The notes under the pieces were generated by a model. It did not search any database. It saw only the letters and a list, made by a program, of their open reading frames with translations, and was not told the DNA's origin. From Kiritimatiellia bacterium (GTDB lineage: Bacteria > Verrucomicrobiota > Kiritimatiellia > RFP12 > DVOR01), in NCBI GenBank assembly GCA_017558005.1, contig JAFYWN010000012.1, positions 1 to 64,000 on the forward strand: DNA of 64,000 nucleotides. The letters run 5' to 3'. This document shows positions 45,708 through 55,226 of the stretch, one piece after another. Both the position numbers and the translations under genes were made by a program. How positions within the stretch are numbered: position 1 is the stretch's first letter; every line of letters begins with the position of its first letter.

Positions 45708-47852
45708 ATGCCCTCCTTAGAAGACCTCATTGAAACCTTCTGCGCAGAACTTCGTCGTGGCGTCACCCCATCGATTGAAGCCTATGCCAAAGCCCATCCA
45801 GAATACGCAGACGACCTCCGTCGCCTCCTCCCTGCGCTCCTCACTATGGAGGATTTTGCGCAGGCAGAGACAGGCTTACCCCAAGCGATGGAGCTCCCCT
45901 TGCCCATGATGCTTGGCTCAGAATTTCGATTAGAATGCGAAATTGGCCGAGGTGGGATGGGCACCGTCTTTGAGGCAGTACAAGTTCCATTGGATCGCCG
46001 TTGTGCCGTCAAGGTTTTGGCGCGGAATCTTGCAGCCGATCCCCAACACCGTGCAGCCTTTATTCGTGAAGCGCGCGTCATTGGTCACCTCCACCATCCG
46101 CACATCGTCAAAGTCTTTAGCGCGGGTGAGACCCCTGACTATGCCTACTATGCGATGGAATTAGTCGGCACCTCCAGCTTAGACCGCAAAGCTCCCACTG
46201 GAGCCAAGCAACTTGCCTCATGGGCACTTCAAGCGGCCGTTGCCCTCGCCTACGCACACCGTTGTGGCGTGACCCACTGCGACATCAAACCCTCCAATCT
46301 CCTTTTAGATGCCGAAGGCCACCTTCTTATCAGCGACTTTGGGCTTGCCCGATTGGGAAGCGCATCCTCCACAACAGAAGCCCCCTCTTGCACGGGTGGC
46401 ACAAAGGCCTATTTGGCGCCAGAATGTCGTGAACACAACACCTTTACGCCCCGCTCCGACCAATATGCCTTTGGCATTACCTTCCTGGAATTAGCCGAAC
46501 ACCTCGACACACTTCCACCCGACCTCAAGGCGATTTTCACCGTCTGTACCACCCCTAATGCCGAAGGCCGTTATGCAGACATGGATGACGTGGCAAGCGA
46601 CCTTCGCCACTTCCTCGCAGACGAACCCGTCTCCGTGCGCCCCGCCCGCCTCCGTCGAAAGGTAGCACTCTGGGCACATCGTCACCCCTTGGCGGCCGCC
46701 TCTGCACTCATTCTCACGATTGGTCTGCCCGTTTTCACCACGTTACTTGCCTTAAGCCATCAAAAGACCTTGCAGGCCTTAGCCGCAGCGGAGCATAATC
46801 TTGCCGTAGCAGACAATGCCCTCGCTTGCACCTTTGAGCACATTGGGAAATACGAATCCTCCCGTCGGGCCGCCATGCTCTTAGATGTCCTCATGCCCTA
46901 CTATCGAGACATCCTTATTCGCAGCGACGCACCACTCACCCGTTTAGCAGAAGCTGAGGCAGTCATCGCAGCAATTGCCTACCGAACCGGTGACTACGCA
47001 ACAGCGGTTGCCGCCTATCAACGTCGCTACGAGGCAACCCCCACCCCTACAGCGGCCAACCAGTTAGCCGACGCCTTACGATTGGCTGGCGACACCGAGG
47101 CCGCACGCGCCCTCTATCGTCAAACGGCGACGACCACACCTACCGCCACTTCGCAACAGGAGATTGAAAGCCTCCGAGCACGTTGCGCCCTCAGCGAACT
47201 TGAACAAACACCTCCCGATGAGGCGCTTCTTTCGGCATTACAAGCGGCGTGCGCTGCCGACCCTGAGAATCCCACCCTCAAACACCTCTCCCTCTCTGCG
47301 GCGGCACGCACCCCCAGCACCAACAATCAAACAGACCTTGACGCCCAACGACTCGCCCTTGCGGCCGCCTTCCCGACCGAACCGACCTACGGCATTGCCG
47401 CCCTGACGCGCATTACCGCGCGATTGGATGACCCCACGCCGCTTACAGAACAAGAAGAGGCTCTGCTTGAATCGGCACGTAAAACGACCCAACAACTCCT
47501 CGGTCTTTGGCCAGACGACCCGCAAATTCTCCTCTCCGCCGTCCGTTTTTCTGCGGCAGATAGTCGCCGTCTGCGCACAAATCCTCGCTTGAAACAACAA
47601 GCCCGTCGCGCCGCCGAACGCCTCTCTGGCGCACTTGAAGTCCTCTTCTGCGGTTCCTCCCTCCCAGAAGATACGCGCGATCCCCTCTTTAACACCCTCT
47701 TTTCTAGCCTCATGGAGAGTCGTCGCGAGGCAGAACGTAAGCAAGCGGCACGTTTTCGTCGCATGATGAACGAGCAAGTGCCACGCAGACCGCGGCCCGA
47801 TCCATGGTACACTCGCGGCAGAAATCGCCCCAATCCCACCCAAAAGGACTAA
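45708..47852 (+). CDS. membrane Ser/Thr protein kinase with C-terminal repeat region
   Basis: 714 residues. The first 50 residues (PSIEAYAKAHPEYADDLRRLLPAL) match the N-terminal module common to planctomycete-type kinases. The kinase domain follows: glycine loop IGRGGMGTVFEA, Lys102 in VKVL, catalytic loop HCDIKPSNLLL at 190-200, SDFGLA at 209-214 and YLAPEC. The catalytic loop has Cys where most kinases have Arg (HRD), so it is a non-RD kinase. A single membrane helix lies at about 328-350. The rest is extracytoplasmic and Ala-rich, with TPR-like helical pairs (YRTGDYATAVAAYQRRY, ADALRLAGDTEAARALYRQ). It probably senses an envelope or external signal and acts with the upstream sigma factor. 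Confidence 0.9.
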   Translation: MPSLEDLIETFCAELRRGVTPSIEAYAKAHPEYADDLRRLLPALLTMEDFAQAETGLPQAMELPLPMMLGSEFRLECEIGRGGMGTVFEAVQVPLDRRCAVKVLARNLAADPQHRAAFIREARVIGHLHHPHIVKVFSAGETPDYAYYAMELVGTSSLDRKAPTGAKQLASWALQAAVALAYAHRCGVTHCDIKPSNLLLDAEGHLLISDFGLARLGSASSTTEAPSCTGGTKAYLAPECREHNTFTPRSDQYAFGITFLELAEHLDTLPPDLKAIFTVCTTPNAEGRYADMDDVASDLRHFLADEPVSVRPARLRRKVALWAHRHPLAAASALILTIGLPVFTTLLALSHQKTLQALAAAEHNLAVADNALACTFEHIGKYESSRRAAMLLDVLMPYYRDILIRSDAPLTRLAEAEAVIAAIAYRTGDYATAVAAYQRRYEATPTPTAANQLADALRLAGDTEAARALYRQTATTTPTATSQQEIESLRARCALSELEQTPPDEALLSALQAACAADPENPTLKHLSLSAAARTPSTNNQTDLDAQRLALAAAFPTEPTYGIAALTRITARLDDPTPLTEQEEALLESARKTTQQLLGLWPDDPQILLSAVRFSAADSRRLRTNPRLKQQARRAAERLSGALEVLFCGSSLPEDTRDPLFNTLFSSLMESRREAERKQAARFRRMMNEQVPRRPRPDPWYTRGRNRPNPTQKD

Positions 47853-47886
47853 AAAAACTCCCGGTGCCAACCAGGAGTTCTTCTTT
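47851..47886. terminator. bidirectional terminator between the kinase and the metalloprotease
   Basis: AACTCC/GGAGTT with inner GGT/ACC, A-run to the left and T-rich sequence to the right, between convergent genes. Confidence 0.82.
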
Positions 47887-47897
47887 TGCCACCTCAC

Positions 47898-48590
47898 TTA
47901 AGAGAGATAATGCGCCAATGTACGCGGCAACCAATCTGGCAATAATTCGCTCAACCTACGCCAAAAGGCGGACGAATGATTAAAGTGTTCCAAATGTACC
48001 AACTCATGGGCGAGTGTCTCCTCCATCACGGACGTGGGCAACGTCGCAAGTGATTCATTGAGGCGAATTACCCCCTCTCGCGTACATTGGCCCAAAATGC
48101 GCGGCCGAAGCGGACAAATCTCAATCCGTTTTGGCAATCGCACCAGGCGAGGTCTAAATGCCTCAAGCGCCTGCTCGGCGGCGCTTTGCAATGCCTTACG
48201 CGAAAAGGTCGCAACCTTCGCTTGTAGCGTCTCCGCCGCCTCTCGGCGCTTAAAGGCCACCGTTAAAACGCCCTCTTGAAACCACACATCCTCATACCCT
48301 GCGAAAGGGACCACCGAGAGAGGCACAACCTTTCCGAAGAGTACCATCTGATGGGCGTCAGGTCGTATAACTTCGGGGCACCCCTGTGCGTGCCATGCGG
48401 CGGCAAGGAGTTCCTCCTCCACGACGCTCTGCGCAGTATGCAGAAAGATCCCCACCACGCCACGCGGCGGCATAAAGAGCACATACGTGCGCGTCAGGCG
48501 ACGTTCCGCCAAGTTGGTGCGTCCTTGACGGAAGCACCGAACGGTAAATTCCTTAAAGGAAGCAATTGGAGAAGGTTCTAAAGAAAACAT
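47898..48590 (-). CDS. YgjP-like zinc metalloprotease (DUF45)
   Basis: 230 residues. The C-terminal half has the family pattern: GQCTREGVIRLNESLATLP, then ETLAHELVHLEHFNHSSAFW with the HExxH zinc motif and third ligand His in FNHS, and a final PDW. The usual WGSCS motif is changed to LGQCT. Substrates in this family are poorly known. The gene is last in the minus-strand run that starts with icd and lies 69 bp after prlC. Confidence 0.85.
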   Translation of the reverse strand: MFSLEPSPIASFKEFTVRCFRQGRTNLAERRLTRTYVLFMPPRGVVGIFLHTAQSVVEEELLAAAWHAQGCPEVIRPDAHQMVLFGKVVPLSVVPFAGYEDVWFQEGVLTVAFKRREAAETLQAKVATFSRKALQSAAEQALEAFRPRLVRLPKRIEICPLRPRILGQCTREGVIRLNESLATLPTSVMEETLAHELVHLEHFNHSSAFWRRLSELLPDWLPRTLAHYLS

Positions 48591-48659
48591 CGTAAGCCCG
48601 AAATCAAAGCCGCCTCTTGACGTTGAAGCGCCAAGAAGCGGCCACAGAACTGCAGACGA

Positions 48660-50663
48660 TTAGTCCTGCTTCAGACCCGTCAGACGCAGGATTGCGTCCG
48701 CATCGGGGTCGCGCCCCATCAACTGACGGAAGACCTCAGCCGCAGGCTTCGATCCGCCCAAGGCGAGAATCGTGTCGCGATACTTCTTACCCATGCGGCG
48801 ACGCGTTGCAGCCTTCTCACCCGCAAAGGCACCATAGATATCGGCAGAGAGCGTTTCACTCCACTTATACGAATAGTAACCTGCCGCGTAACCGCCGGCG
48901 AAGATGTGCGTAAAGGCATTCAGGAAGCGATCCTCTGCGTGGAACGGCGTCGGCAATAGCTTCTTACCATAAGCTTCCTTACAGGCATTGGCATTCTTAA
49001 ACTTCTTCGGATAAGCCTTCGAGTGAATCGTCAAGTCCGTCAAAGCGAAGAGCAACTGACGCACCAAAGCATTACCCGAACGGAAGGTGCGCTTCTGAAC
49101 AATTGCATTTGCCAACTCATCCGACAGCGCTTCACCCGTCTTGATGTGGCAAGAGAGCGACTTCAAGATCGCGGGTTCATAGGGGAACTGTTCCAAGAAC
49201 TGCGATGCGATTTCCACTGCATCCCATTCAACGTTTTGGATACCTGCGCAAGTGGGCGAATCAACCGTCGTGAGGATTTCCTGCAGGGCGTGACCCGCTT
49301 CATGGAAGAGCGTAACCACTTCGTAGAAGCTCATGGTGGCGGGTTGCTTCCCATGCGGCGGCTTCTGATTGCAAACAATCACTGCGATGGGGAGCTGTTG
49401 GCGCGTTTCAAAGTCGCGGCCGCGGATTTCATTCATCCACGCACCACCACGCTTCGTGCCAGGACGTGCATAGGGGTCAAAGTAAAACCCTGCAATCACC
49501 TCATCCTTAGCATTCTTCACGCGATAGAAACGCACATCCTTGTGCCATGCCTTGATATTGCCCTTTGCACGTTCAAAGGTCACGTCAAAGAGTTGCTTGC
49601 AGAGGGTGAATAGCCCCTCAAGGACGCGTTCCATCGGGAAGTAATCGCGCAGAGCTTCTTCATCAAAGCCGAAACGATCCTGAGAAAGCTTCTCCACCCA
49701 GTAGGACTTATCCCACGGTTGGAGCTTACCCTTAAACCCATTTGCCTTAGCAAAGTTAGCCAATTCACGATCTTCCGCCTTCGCTGCGGGCTTACCCACG
49801 GCCAACATCGGATTGAGCAAGTTCAACACATTGGCAGGCGTGCCCGCCATCTTGGAGGCGGTCGAGAGATGAGCGTAGTCAGGAAGGTCAAGCATCTCTG
49901 CGAGCTGTTGGCGCAAACGAAGAATCTTTTCAATCAACGGCGCATTATTGGTCTTGCCCGAAGAGGCGCGCGTAGAGCGCATGCGCCAGAAACGTTCACG
50001 CACCTCAGAAGATTCTGCGTAACGCATCACAGGATCAAAGGTGGCGAAATCAATGCCGAGCGTCCACGGGCCCTTACCCTGCAAGAGGTCAGCGGGAATG
50101 CCCTCTGCCTCATCTTCCGCAACGGTCACCTTCGATTCGCGTTCAGAGTCCAACACATTGTTGGAGAACTTCATGGAGAGCTTGCCGAGTTCTGCCTCAA
50201 TCTTATTGAAGCGACGACGATCTGCCCCCGTCAGCCCCACGCCGGAGAACTTCATCGAACGGATGTTGGATTCCAAGATATGACGTTGCCACGGCTTCAA
50301 CTTCTTGTCCTGCTCCAAGAGCGAAAGCATACCTTCGTAAAGCGCCTTGCTCTGCGAAACCGTCTGGCTCAATGCGATAATCGCAGGCTGGAAGCGTTCT
50401 TCCACCGCACGCCAAGCATCATTGCTAATCACCGAAGTGAGGTGACAGAGGATACCCCACGTTTCAAATGGCACACGCACCGCTTCACTCGGCGCCAACA
50501 CTAAGCCGCGCCAGGAGATATCCAGCTGCTTTTCCACCACTTTGAATGCGCGCTCTGCAGCGGGGATAGACTCCTCAAGGACGGCCGCGCACTGCTCAGG
50601 TGTCATGGCAGCGTAATTCGGCATCCAATCTGTTGCGAGGAAGGGATTCTTTGCAGTCTTCAT
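48660..50663 (-). CDS. prlC: M3-family oligopeptidase (oligopeptidase A-like)
   Basis: 667 residues. Zinc metallopeptidase with FHEAGHALQEIL around residue 454 (HExxH) and the downstream Glu region VEWDAVEIASQFLEQF. Overall length and the C-terminal FAGGYAAGYYSYKWSETLSADIYGAF match M3A oligopeptidase A/Dcp-type enzymes. It degrades short peptides in the cytoplasm; no signal peptide is present. It is in the minus-strand run between the WecA-like fusion (35 bp) and the YgjP-like gene. Confidence 0.92.
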   Translation of the reverse strand: MKTAKNPFLATDWMPNYAAMTPEQCAAVLEESIPAAERAFKVVEKQLDISWRGLVLAPSEAVRVPFETWGILCHLTSVISNDAWRAVEERFQPAIIALSQTVSQSKALYEGMLSLLEQDKKLKPWQRHILESNIRSMKFSGVGLTGADRRRFNKIEAELGKLSMKFSNNVLDSERESKVTVAEDEAEGIPADLLQGKGPWTLGIDFATFDPVMRYAESSEVRERFWRMRSTRASSGKTNNAPLIEKILRLRQQLAEMLDLPDYAHLSTASKMAGTPANVLNLLNPMLAVGKPAAKAEDRELANFAKANGFKGKLQPWDKSYWVEKLSQDRFGFDEEALRDYFPMERVLEGLFTLCKQLFDVTFERAKGNIKAWHKDVRFYRVKNAKDEVIAGFYFDPYARPGTKRGGAWMNEIRGRDFETRQQLPIAVIVCNQKPPHGKQPATMSFYEVVTLFHEAGHALQEILTTVDSPTCAGIQNVEWDAVEIASQFLEQFPYEPAILKSLSCHIKTGEALSDELANAIVQKRTFRSGNALVRQLLFALTDLTIHSKAYPKKFKNANACKEAYGKKLLPTPFHAEDRFLNAFTHIFAGGYAAGYYSYKWSETLSADIYGAFAGEKAATRRRMGKKYRDTILALGGSKPAAEVFRQLMGRDPDADAILRLTGLKQD

Positions 50664-50698
50664 CTATGGACTCCTGTTTTCGTACATTACAATTAACG

Positions 50699-52600
50699 TT
50701 AAAGGGCGAGCGTCTCTTCAGTGATGGCGCAGCGGGACAAGGTTAAACCATGTTCGCGACAAAAGGCACGAATATCTGCCAACCGCGCTTCACCGATAGT
50801 GGGTGTGGTCACAATGATTTGCGTGGGGCGAAGTTGGCTAAACACCGCCTCATCATTGAGCACTTCAAGCGGACCTAAGATGGGTAAATCGCGGAAGATA
50901 CGGCCGCGCAGACCTGGATTATCATCCAAAACACCCAATAACGCCACATTATTACGCGTCACATTGGCTTCACAAAGGGTGATATACGCACGGAGATTCA
51001 TCCCCGCACCATAGAACAAAACGCGTGCAATTGAGGTATCTTCCAGAGACTGCTTGCAGAGACGGCGATTCTCACTGGCCGTCAACCACTGCACAAAAAT
51101 CGTCTTAATCAAACGAACCATAATCAGTGGCAATGGCAAAATCAGCGCCCACACCAAATGGAAGAGCACCGCTCGTGGCGCAACCCCTGGCAAAATGTAG
51201 ACGACCAAGAGATGGGAGACCAAAGACCCTCCACCAATCGCAAGGACAATTAAGAACTCATCCCTACGCGTGCTACGTCCCCAAATGCGCGTATACGCCT
51301 TCACCAAAACCAAGGCCACCATCACTGGCACAGCATACCAGAGGAACAAATTAATCCATTCCGCTCTGGAGAGCACCGGCATCCACCGTTGACCCAATAC
51401 CGCCAATAAGGCAAACGAACCTGCCATTAAGAGGCTATCCGCGAGCACATAACACGGCACCGTAATCAAACGAGAACCATTCCGCGCGCCAGGACGGGTA
51501 ATCAAACGTCCCGCGTCCCATAATTCCACATCGGTCATCGCACGGAAAATCACCGCCGCAAAGGCAAAAAATCCAATCAAAAAGACCGTAGCCTGACTCA
51601 TGCGAAGGCAGAGAGAGAGGAAACCCAGCGCCACCAAAGCCATAGCAAGCCCATAGAGCCCCCACACGGCGAGGCGTTGATTACCACGACTCCAGGTCAA
51701 CAAACGATGGTGCACATGCGAGCGGTCGGCGACCATTATGCCGCCCTTCCCCGCATCCCCCTCCAAACGACGTAAGATGTAACGCAAGGTACGACGTAAA
51801 ATTGCCAACGTCGTATCAATCAAGGGTATCCCAATGCACAACAAGGCAAAGCCCATCGTCAAAACAAAGGCATCCTCACGACGCGTGGCAAGCGCAATCG
51901 TAGCCAAAAGCAAGCCGAGGAAGAGACTGCCTGTGTCGCCCATAAAGACCGTGGCAGGATGGTAGTTGTAACGTAAAAAGCCCAACAACGCACCAATCAC
52001 AATAAAACAAACCACGGGCATTGACCCAAGGCTCACCACAAAGAGCACCCCAGCCAAACCCGCCGTGGCGATAATCGCCAAACCCGAGGAGAGCCCATCA
52101 AGCCCATCAATTAGATTAAAGGCATTGATGACGCCAATGTACCACACTAAGGTCAAGGGGACGTAGACCCATGGAGAGAGCACCCAAGCGCCCCAAGCGG
52201 TTGGCAAAAGAAACCGTGCGCCACCGTAACAGAGCAACAAAGCCGCCGCAATCTGCGCCACCAACTTCACAAGCGCTGGCAACCCGCGTAAATCGTCCGC
52301 AAGTCCTGTGGCTAATAAAATCAGCGCCGCCCCAGAGAACCAGGGGAGTAAAGGATAGAACGGCGAGGCGGCAAGTTCGGCCGGCCACACAAAATAGGCC
52401 ACCCCTAAGGTCAAGAAAAAGGAAACAATCACCGCCAAACCGCCACCTCGCGGAATCGGCACTCGGTTCACACGGCGTTCATCGGGTTGGTCCACCGCAC
52501 CCAAGCGCGTCATCAAGGTGCGCGCGAGCGGCGTTAATACCAGCGAACAAATGCCAGCGATGAGGAGTAATGTGACCGGAATAATGAGCTGCTCAATCAT
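50699..52600 (-). CDS. WecA/MraY-type phosphosugar transferase fused to a CapD-like nucleotide-binding region
   Basis: 633 residues. Residues 1 to about 330 form a polyprenyl-phosphate sugar-1-phosphate transferase: PRGGGLAVI, ATGLADDLRG (Asp-Asp), NAFNLIDGLDGLSSGLA, TVFMGDTGSLFLG and the HVHHRLL loop, within about 10 membrane helices. After it come more membrane helices and a cytosolic Rossmann-like part with VLFYGAGMNLRAYI and LLGVLDDNPGLRGR, similar to the N-terminal part of CapD/FlaA1-type polysaccharide proteins. It likely starts an envelope glycan by loading a phosphosugar onto undecaprenyl phosphate. The fused part may sense or modify nucleotide sugars, but it lacks the dehydratase half. 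Confidence 0.85.
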   Translation of the reverse strand: MIEQLIIPVTLLLIAGICSLVLTPLARTLMTRLGAVDQPDERRVNRVPIPRGGGLAVIVSFFLTLGVAYFVWPAELAASPFYPLLPWFSGAALILLATGLADDLRGLPALVKLVAQIAAALLLCYGGARFLLPTAWGAWVLSPWVYVPLTLVWYIGVINAFNLIDGLDGLSSGLAIIATAGLAGVLFVVSLGSMPVVCFIVIGALLGFLRYNYHPATVFMGDTGSLFLGLLLATIALATRREDAFVLTMGFALLCIGIPLIDTTLAILRRTLRYILRRLEGDAGKGGIMVADRSHVHHRLLTWSRGNQRLAVWGLYGLAMALVALGFLSLCLRMSQATVFLIGFFAFAAVIFRAMTDVELWDAGRLITRPGARNGSRLITVPCYVLADSLLMAGSFALLAVLGQRWMPVLSRAEWINLFLWYAVPVMVALVLVKAYTRIWGRSTRRDEFLIVLAIGGGSLVSHLLVVYILPGVAPRAVLFHLVWALILPLPLIMVRLIKTIFVQWLTASENRRLCKQSLEDTSIARVLFYGAGMNLRAYITLCEANVTRNNVALLGVLDDNPGLRGRIFRDLPILGPLEVLNDEAVFSQLRPTQIIVTTPTIGEARLADIRAFCREHGLTLSRCAITEETLAL

Positions 52601-52630
52601 TTTACATCCGTTTTTTATACTGCATTACTT

Positions 52631-53734
52631 TTATTGACAAGCGATGGAATCCAACAACTGCACAATTTCATCCATCGTTTCTGGCGCAAGATTACGTCCA
52701 GACGGCAAACAGAGTCCGCTTTGGAAGAGGGCTTCATCCACGCCAGAACACACGGCGTCACAGGCGCGAAAGACGGGTTGCAACCGCATCGGTTTCCACA
52801 GCGGACGCGCCTCAATCCCCTTCGCCACCAAAGCCTCAACCACCTTAAACGGGTCTACGCCCTCAAGGGTAACGGTGGTCAGCCACCGATTCGGCACACC
52901 ATAGTCTGCCGTTGGCATCGGGTGAATCCATGGGCGCGAAGCAAAGCGTGTTTGCCATGCGTCCCATACTGCGGCTTTATCGCGCAATGCATCCTCCAAG
53001 TGACGCAATTGCCCCACGCCGATTGCCGCAGGAATATTGCCCAAGCGACCATACGTGCCCACCCGTTCGTGTTCATACCACGGGAAGGGCTCCCTCGCTT
53101 GAGAAGCTAATTTTCGGCAGAGCGCCATCATTGCCTCATCATCAGAGAGCAACATCCCGCCGCCCCCCGTGGTAATGATTTTGTTGCCATTAAAAGAGTA
53201 AATCGCGGCCCACGCACCTCGTCCAGAGGGGCGCCCGCGATAGGTCGCCCCAACGCTCTCTGCGGCATCCACAATCAACTTCGTGCCATACGCATCGCAG
53301 CACGCCGCCAACGCATCAATGTCACAGCTCTGCCCATAGAGGTCCGTCGCGATCACCGCCTTTGCCTGCGGATAACGCTTTAAGGCTTCAGCTAAAAGGT
53401 TGGGATCCATGCACCACGTTGCGGGGTCAGAATCCACAAAGACTGGCTCTGCACCCAAAGAGACAAAGGCTGCCACCGAACCAATAAAGGTCAAGTCGCT
53501 GACAATAATCTTATCTCCTGGGCGAATCTCAAGTGCGCGCGCCAAGAGTTCTAATGCGGTCGTGCCAGAGACGGTGGCAAGTGTCTGCCGAAATCCGAAG
53601 CGTTCCGCGGCTTCCCGTTCAAACAAATCAACCATCGGCCCGCACGGCGCGATGTAATTTGAGTCAAAAGCCTCCCCAACGAGCCGCCGCTCGTCATCAC
53701 CATTCATCATCGGAGGAGAGAGAAAGACGCGCAT
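52631..53734 (-). CDS. DegT/DnrJ/EryC1-type sugar aminotransferase
   Basis: 367 residues. PLP-dependent aminotransferase of nucleotide-sugar keto groups. SGTTALELLARAL (phosphate site), DLYGQSCDIDAL, LIVDAAESVGATYRGRPSG and the PLP lysine in SFNGNKIITTGGGGML are clear. The pattern is closest to the UDP-4-amino-sugar branch (PglE/EpsN-like). With the adjacent WecA-like transferase it probably supplies an amino sugar for a surface glycan. The exact sugar cannot be told. Confidence 0.88.
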   Translation of the reverse strand: MRVFLSPPMMNGDDERRLVGEAFDSNYIAPCGPMVDLFEREAAERFGFRQTLATVSGTTALELLARALEIRPGDKIIVSDLTFIGSVAAFVSLGAEPVFVDSDPATWCMDPNLLAEALKRYPQAKAVIATDLYGQSCDIDALAACCDAYGTKLIVDAAESVGATYRGRPSGRGAWAAIYSFNGNKIITTGGGGMLLSDDEAMMALCRKLASQAREPFPWYEHERVGTYGRLGNIPAAIGVGQLRHLEDALRDKAAVWDAWQTRFASRPWIHPMPTADYGVPNRWLTTVTLEGVDPFKVVEALVAKGIEARPLWKPMRLQPVFRACDAVCSGVDEALFQSGLCLPSGRNLAPETMDEIVQLLDSIACQ

Positions 53735-53789
53735 TGTGGTTCACTCTTTGGGTTGAGAATCTTCAGCGAAAGGACGAATCAAACGAAAC

Positions 53790-54587
53790 TTACTGAGCCT
53801 TTGGGGTGGCGGTCGGCTCCGTCATCGCTAACGAGGGACGACGAAGAGAATAAAAGAGCACCCCGAGCCACTCCTTTGCGTAAGTCATCGTCAAGGCACC
53901 CGCCTGGAAGGTGGGCAACTTCTGCCACAGCGGCATCACCGACCACTGGGCGAGCGTCAACGAAGCTTCCGTATCGCAGCTCACGGGAATAAACTCCATC
54001 TGCGGCGCATTAAACAACATCATTGTGCGCTTCAAATGCCAAGAAGAGGTCACGACAAAGACGAGCTTGCACTTACGGTTCGCTAAAAGTTTAAAGGTGT
54101 AGTCCGCATTTTCTGCGGTGTCACGCGCTTGGTCTTCAGTGAGGATTGCCGAGCTCGGCACACCCATCATCTCTAAGATTGGCTTTTCCGAGAGAGCCGC
54201 CAATTCACCTGTGGGGATAATCACTGGCGCCTTGCCCGCCTTCCAAAGGCGAAATGCCATCAACACGCGATCCGATGCGGCGTAACATTCCGTGTGCGGG
54301 AATCCCGAGCGCACGGGTCCTAAACCGCCACCCAATAAGACAATCGCATCGGCCGAAGGATACTCGGTCACCGACTTCGGCGGATACTTGCTCTCTAAAG
54401 CGTAGCCCACCTTCGCAGCCGTCCATGGCAGCATCACCATGACCAACATCGCCTCCAAGAGGATTAAGCAAATCGCAGGGCGGTATTGCTTACGGCGAAG
54501 GAGCCAAAAGGTCGTGAGGGCAATCCCCACCAAGACCAAGGTCGAGGGCAAGCAGAGCCACAGCAACCACTTAAACAGGGCAAACAT
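53790..54587 (-). CDS. YdcF/ElyC-like envelope protein (DUF218)
   Basis: 265 residues. Two N-terminal membrane helices are followed by the DUF218 domain: DAIVLLGGGLGPVR, then ILTEDQARDTAENADYTF and VFVVTSSWHLKRTMMLF. SanA/ElyC homologues act in envelope or peptidoglycan-precursor maintenance at low temperature or under stress. Position next to glycan genes fits. It abuts rex with no gap (TAA then ATG), suggesting translational coupling. Confidence 0.85.
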   Translation of the reverse strand: MFALFKWLLWLCLPSTLVLVGIALTTFWLLRRKQYRPAICLILLEAMLVMVMLPWTAAKVGYALESKYPPKSVTEYPSADAIVLLGGGLGPVRSGFPHTECYAASDRVLMAFRLWKAGKAPVIIPTGELAALSEKPILEMMGVPSSAILTEDQARDTAENADYTFKLLANRKCKLVFVVTSSWHLKRTMMLFNAPQMEFIPVSCDTEASLTLAQWSVMPLWQKLPTFQAGALTMTYAKEWLGVLFYSLRRPSLAMTEPTATPKAQ

Positions 54588-55214
54588 TTACGCATTCCTT
54601 TCTTTAATGCGATGCAGCAAAACGGCCAAACTCACCGCCAAGTCTTCACGTTGCACCAAAATCTCTTCGGGCAGGTCAAGTTGTGCAGGAGTAAAGTTCC
54701 AAATCGCGCGGATACCACCTGCGACCATTTGCTCGGCCACGCGTTGGGCCTGGTCTGCGGGCACGGTCAGGATTCCGAGCTTTGCGTTTAATCGCGAGAC
54801 GGTTTCCGTCAACGTATGCACGGGAAAGATGGGCGTCCCCGAGAGAATCAGATTGCATCGTTCTGGCGCCGCATCAAAGCCCGCGGCAATCAAAATACCC
54901 TGTTTGCGAAAACCAGGATAAGACAAGAGCGCCGAGCCAAGTTTACCCACGCCCCCCAAGACAGCCACCGTCTCATCATCTGCACCGATGAGACGCTCAA
55001 TCGCGGGAATCAGGCGGTCAATCGGAAACCCTAAACGCGGCGTACCGCGCACCCCTGTTCGCGCCAAGTCTTTACGCACCACGATGGATTCAAATCCAAG
55101 CGTGGCAGCAAGTTGCGCACCTGAGGCATAGGCTTTACCTTCGCTTTGCAATTGTTGCAACGTGCGAAGGTAGAGCGGTAAACGTTGAAGAATATTCGTG
55201 CCGAATTTCGTCAT
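54588..55214 (-). CDS. rex: redox-sensing transcriptional repressor Rex
   Basis: 208 residues. N-terminal winged helix (LPLYLRTLQQLQ, then SGAQLAATLGFESIVVRKDLAR) and C-terminal NADH-binding Rossmann domain (LGGVGKLGSALLSYPGF, GIRAIWNFTPAQL). Rex senses the NADH/NAD ratio and represses fermentation and respiration genes when NAD is high. The alcohol dehydrogenase elsewhere in the window is a plausible target, but no Rex box was searched for. An in-frame TTG two codons upstream is a weaker start. Confidence 0.94.
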   Translation of the reverse strand: MTKFGTNILQRLPLYLRTLQQLQSEGKAYASGAQLAATLGFESIVVRKDLARTGVRGTPRLGFPIDRLIPAIERLIGADDETVAVLGGVGKLGSALLSYPGFRKQGILIAAGFDAAPERCNLILSGTPIFPVHTLTETVSRLNAKLGILTVPADQAQRVAEQMVAGGIRAIWNFTPAQLDLPEEILVQREDLAVSLAVLLHRIKERNA

Positions 55215-55226
55215 AAACAAAAGGGA

